A stretch of DNA of 14,604 nt from Erysipelotrichia bacterium (GTDB lineage: Bacteria > Bacillota_I > Bacilli_A > RFN20 > CAG-826). Position numbers and translations under genes: made by a program. Shown here in pieces: positions 14,084-14,604 of the stretch. Under the pieces are notes generated by a model. That model was not told the origin of the DNA and searched no databases. It worked only from the letters and a program-made list of their open reading frames with translations. Numbering within the stretch: position 1 is the stretch's first letter; each line of letters starts with the position of its first letter. The DNA is taken from positions 1 through 14,604 of the forward strand of contig JAAZFO010000192.1 in NCBI GenBank assembly GCA_012511695.1. Reading direction: 5' to 3'.

Positions 14084-14545
14084 ATGGGTATTGAAATCGT
14101 GACTCATCAACCGAGTGAGACGGTGAGTCTCGGCTATAAAATCGCTACCCATGCTCGCGCTGGTTCAGTCTTTTGTTTAACCGGCGATCTAGGGGCAGGA
14201 AAAACGACCTTAGTCCGGGGGATGGCGAAAGCCTTAAACATTAAAACAGTCGTGCAATCACCGACTTTTAATATCATGAAAATTTATTTTGATGGTCGTC
14301 GTCCATTAATCCATATCGATGCTTATCGTTTAGAAGGAGTGAGCAGTGATATCGGGTTAGATGAATATATCGGCTATGAAAGTGGTTTAACAGTCGTTGA
14401 ATGGCCGGAATTTGTTGCTGGACTCCTTCCAAATAACGCCACGACGATTGAGATTATTAATCTAGGAGATGATAATCGTCAAATAACAATTACTTCTGAG
14501 GACAAAGACTATTTAGAAAGTTTAAACAAATGGTTACAGTATTAA
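14084..14545 (+). CDS. tsaE: tRNA threonylcarbamoyladenosine biosynthesis ATPase TsaE
   Basis: This is the P-loop ATPase that, with TsaB and TsaD, transfers the threonylcarbamoyl group to A37 of ANN-decoding tRNAs. Walker A is GDLGAGKTTL (34-43). The family motifs SPTF (59-62), HIDAYRL (77-83) and VEWPE (105-109) are all present. The 153-residue length is standard. The gene overlaps the start of tsaB by 16 bases, the common tsaE-tsaB order in Firmicutes. Confidence 0.96.
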   Translation: MGIEIVTHQPSETVSLGYKIATHARAGSVFCLTGDLGAGKTTLVRGMAKALNIKTVVQSPTFNIMKIYFDGRRPLIHIDAYRLEGVSSDIGLDEYIGYESGLTVVEWPEFVAGLLPNNATTIEIINLGDDNRQITITSEDKDYLESLNKWLQY

Positions 14546-14604
14546 TAGATTCATCGAACACTAATTTATCAGTCGGCATTGCTAGAGACGGGGTCCTTTT
14601 AGAC
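14530..14604 (+). CDS. tsaB: tRNA threonylcarbamoyladenosine biosynthesis protein TsaB (5' part only)
   Basis: The first 25 codons read MVTVLIDSSNTNLSVGIARD and continue to the window edge. The opening IDSSNTNLSVGI matches the TsaB start (commonly IDTSN-LSVAL), the first strand of an ASKHA fold. Its position overlapping the end of tsaE agrees. TsaB is a non-catalytic partner that stabilises TsaD. The rest lies outside the window. Confidence 0.85.
   Translation, partial: MVTVLIDSSNTNLSVGIARDGVLLD

Noticed and set aside
1..14604. CRISPR arrays, insertion sequences, tRNA or rRNA genes, phage genes
   Set aside because: No regularly spaced repeats, transposase-like frames, tRNA cloverleaf sequences or phage modules were seen on either strand.

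Overview
The window looks like the chromosome of a low-to-moderate GC Gram-positive bacterium of the Bacilli/Tenericutes side, possibly one of the uncultivated host-associated lineages near RF39 or Erysipelotrichia. This placement is an inference from gene content and is not secure. Supporting signs are AGGAGG ribosome binding sites, a lipobox lipoprotein, an ECF-type thiamine transporter under a TPP riboswitch, DegV, the DUF402 (Ntdp) protein next to tsaE-tsaB, and many promoters with an extended -10 (TGnTANNNT). Trp is written TGG throughout. TGA ends several genes, so the standard bacterial code applies, with one puzzling in-frame TGA in the substrate-binding lipoprotein.

Layout. (1) 56-4417, plus strand: a membrane-anchored glycoside hydrolase family 3 enzyme with permuted domain order, followed by a multi-spanning membrane protein with a large exposed C-terminal region. 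The pair ends at a clear intrinsic terminator (4443-4471). (2) 4532-7667, plus strand: a three-gene amino-acid-type ABC importer (lipoprotein, permease, ATPase; COG2984/COG4120/COG1101, the TrpXYZ-like family). Its leader appears to be a classical ribosome-mediated attenuator: an 18-codon peptide with six Tyr codons and one Phe codon in a row, followed by five RNA segments that can fold in two exclusive ways. (3) 7688-8625: degV, with a promoter so close to the ATG that the mRNA is probably leaderless, and a strong bidirectional terminator. (4) 8668-10529, minus strand: an XRE-type regulator with four membrane helices, then a GT-B glycosyltransferase. (5) 10595-11281, plus strand: ung, also apparently leaderless. 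(6) 11270-12472, minus strand: a ThiT-like thiamine transporter with an extra C-terminal four-helix membrane region, controlled by a TPP riboswitch with a terminator hairpin. (7) 12494-14604, plus strand: a DUF3137-like membrane protein, the Ntdp nucleotide phosphatase (DUF402), tsaE and the first 25 codons of tsaB, closely packed as one operon.

The most interesting element is the Tyr-codon attenuator at about 4560-4740. Its pairing logic is self-consistent. With tyrosine scarce, the ribosome stalls on the Tyr run, segments 1:2 pair, 3:4 form an antiterminator and the importer is expressed. With tyrosine plentiful, the ribosome reaches the stop codon and covers segment 1, segments 2:3 form a 15-bp hairpin, and the 4:5 terminator forms. 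This suggests the importer moves tyrosine or related aromatic compounds, although its family is named for tryptophan. Other points worth checking are a ~75-residue insertion in the ATPase between the signature and Walker B motifs, the in-frame TGA 16 codons before the conserved end of the lipoprotein, and repeated leaderless-promoter architecture.
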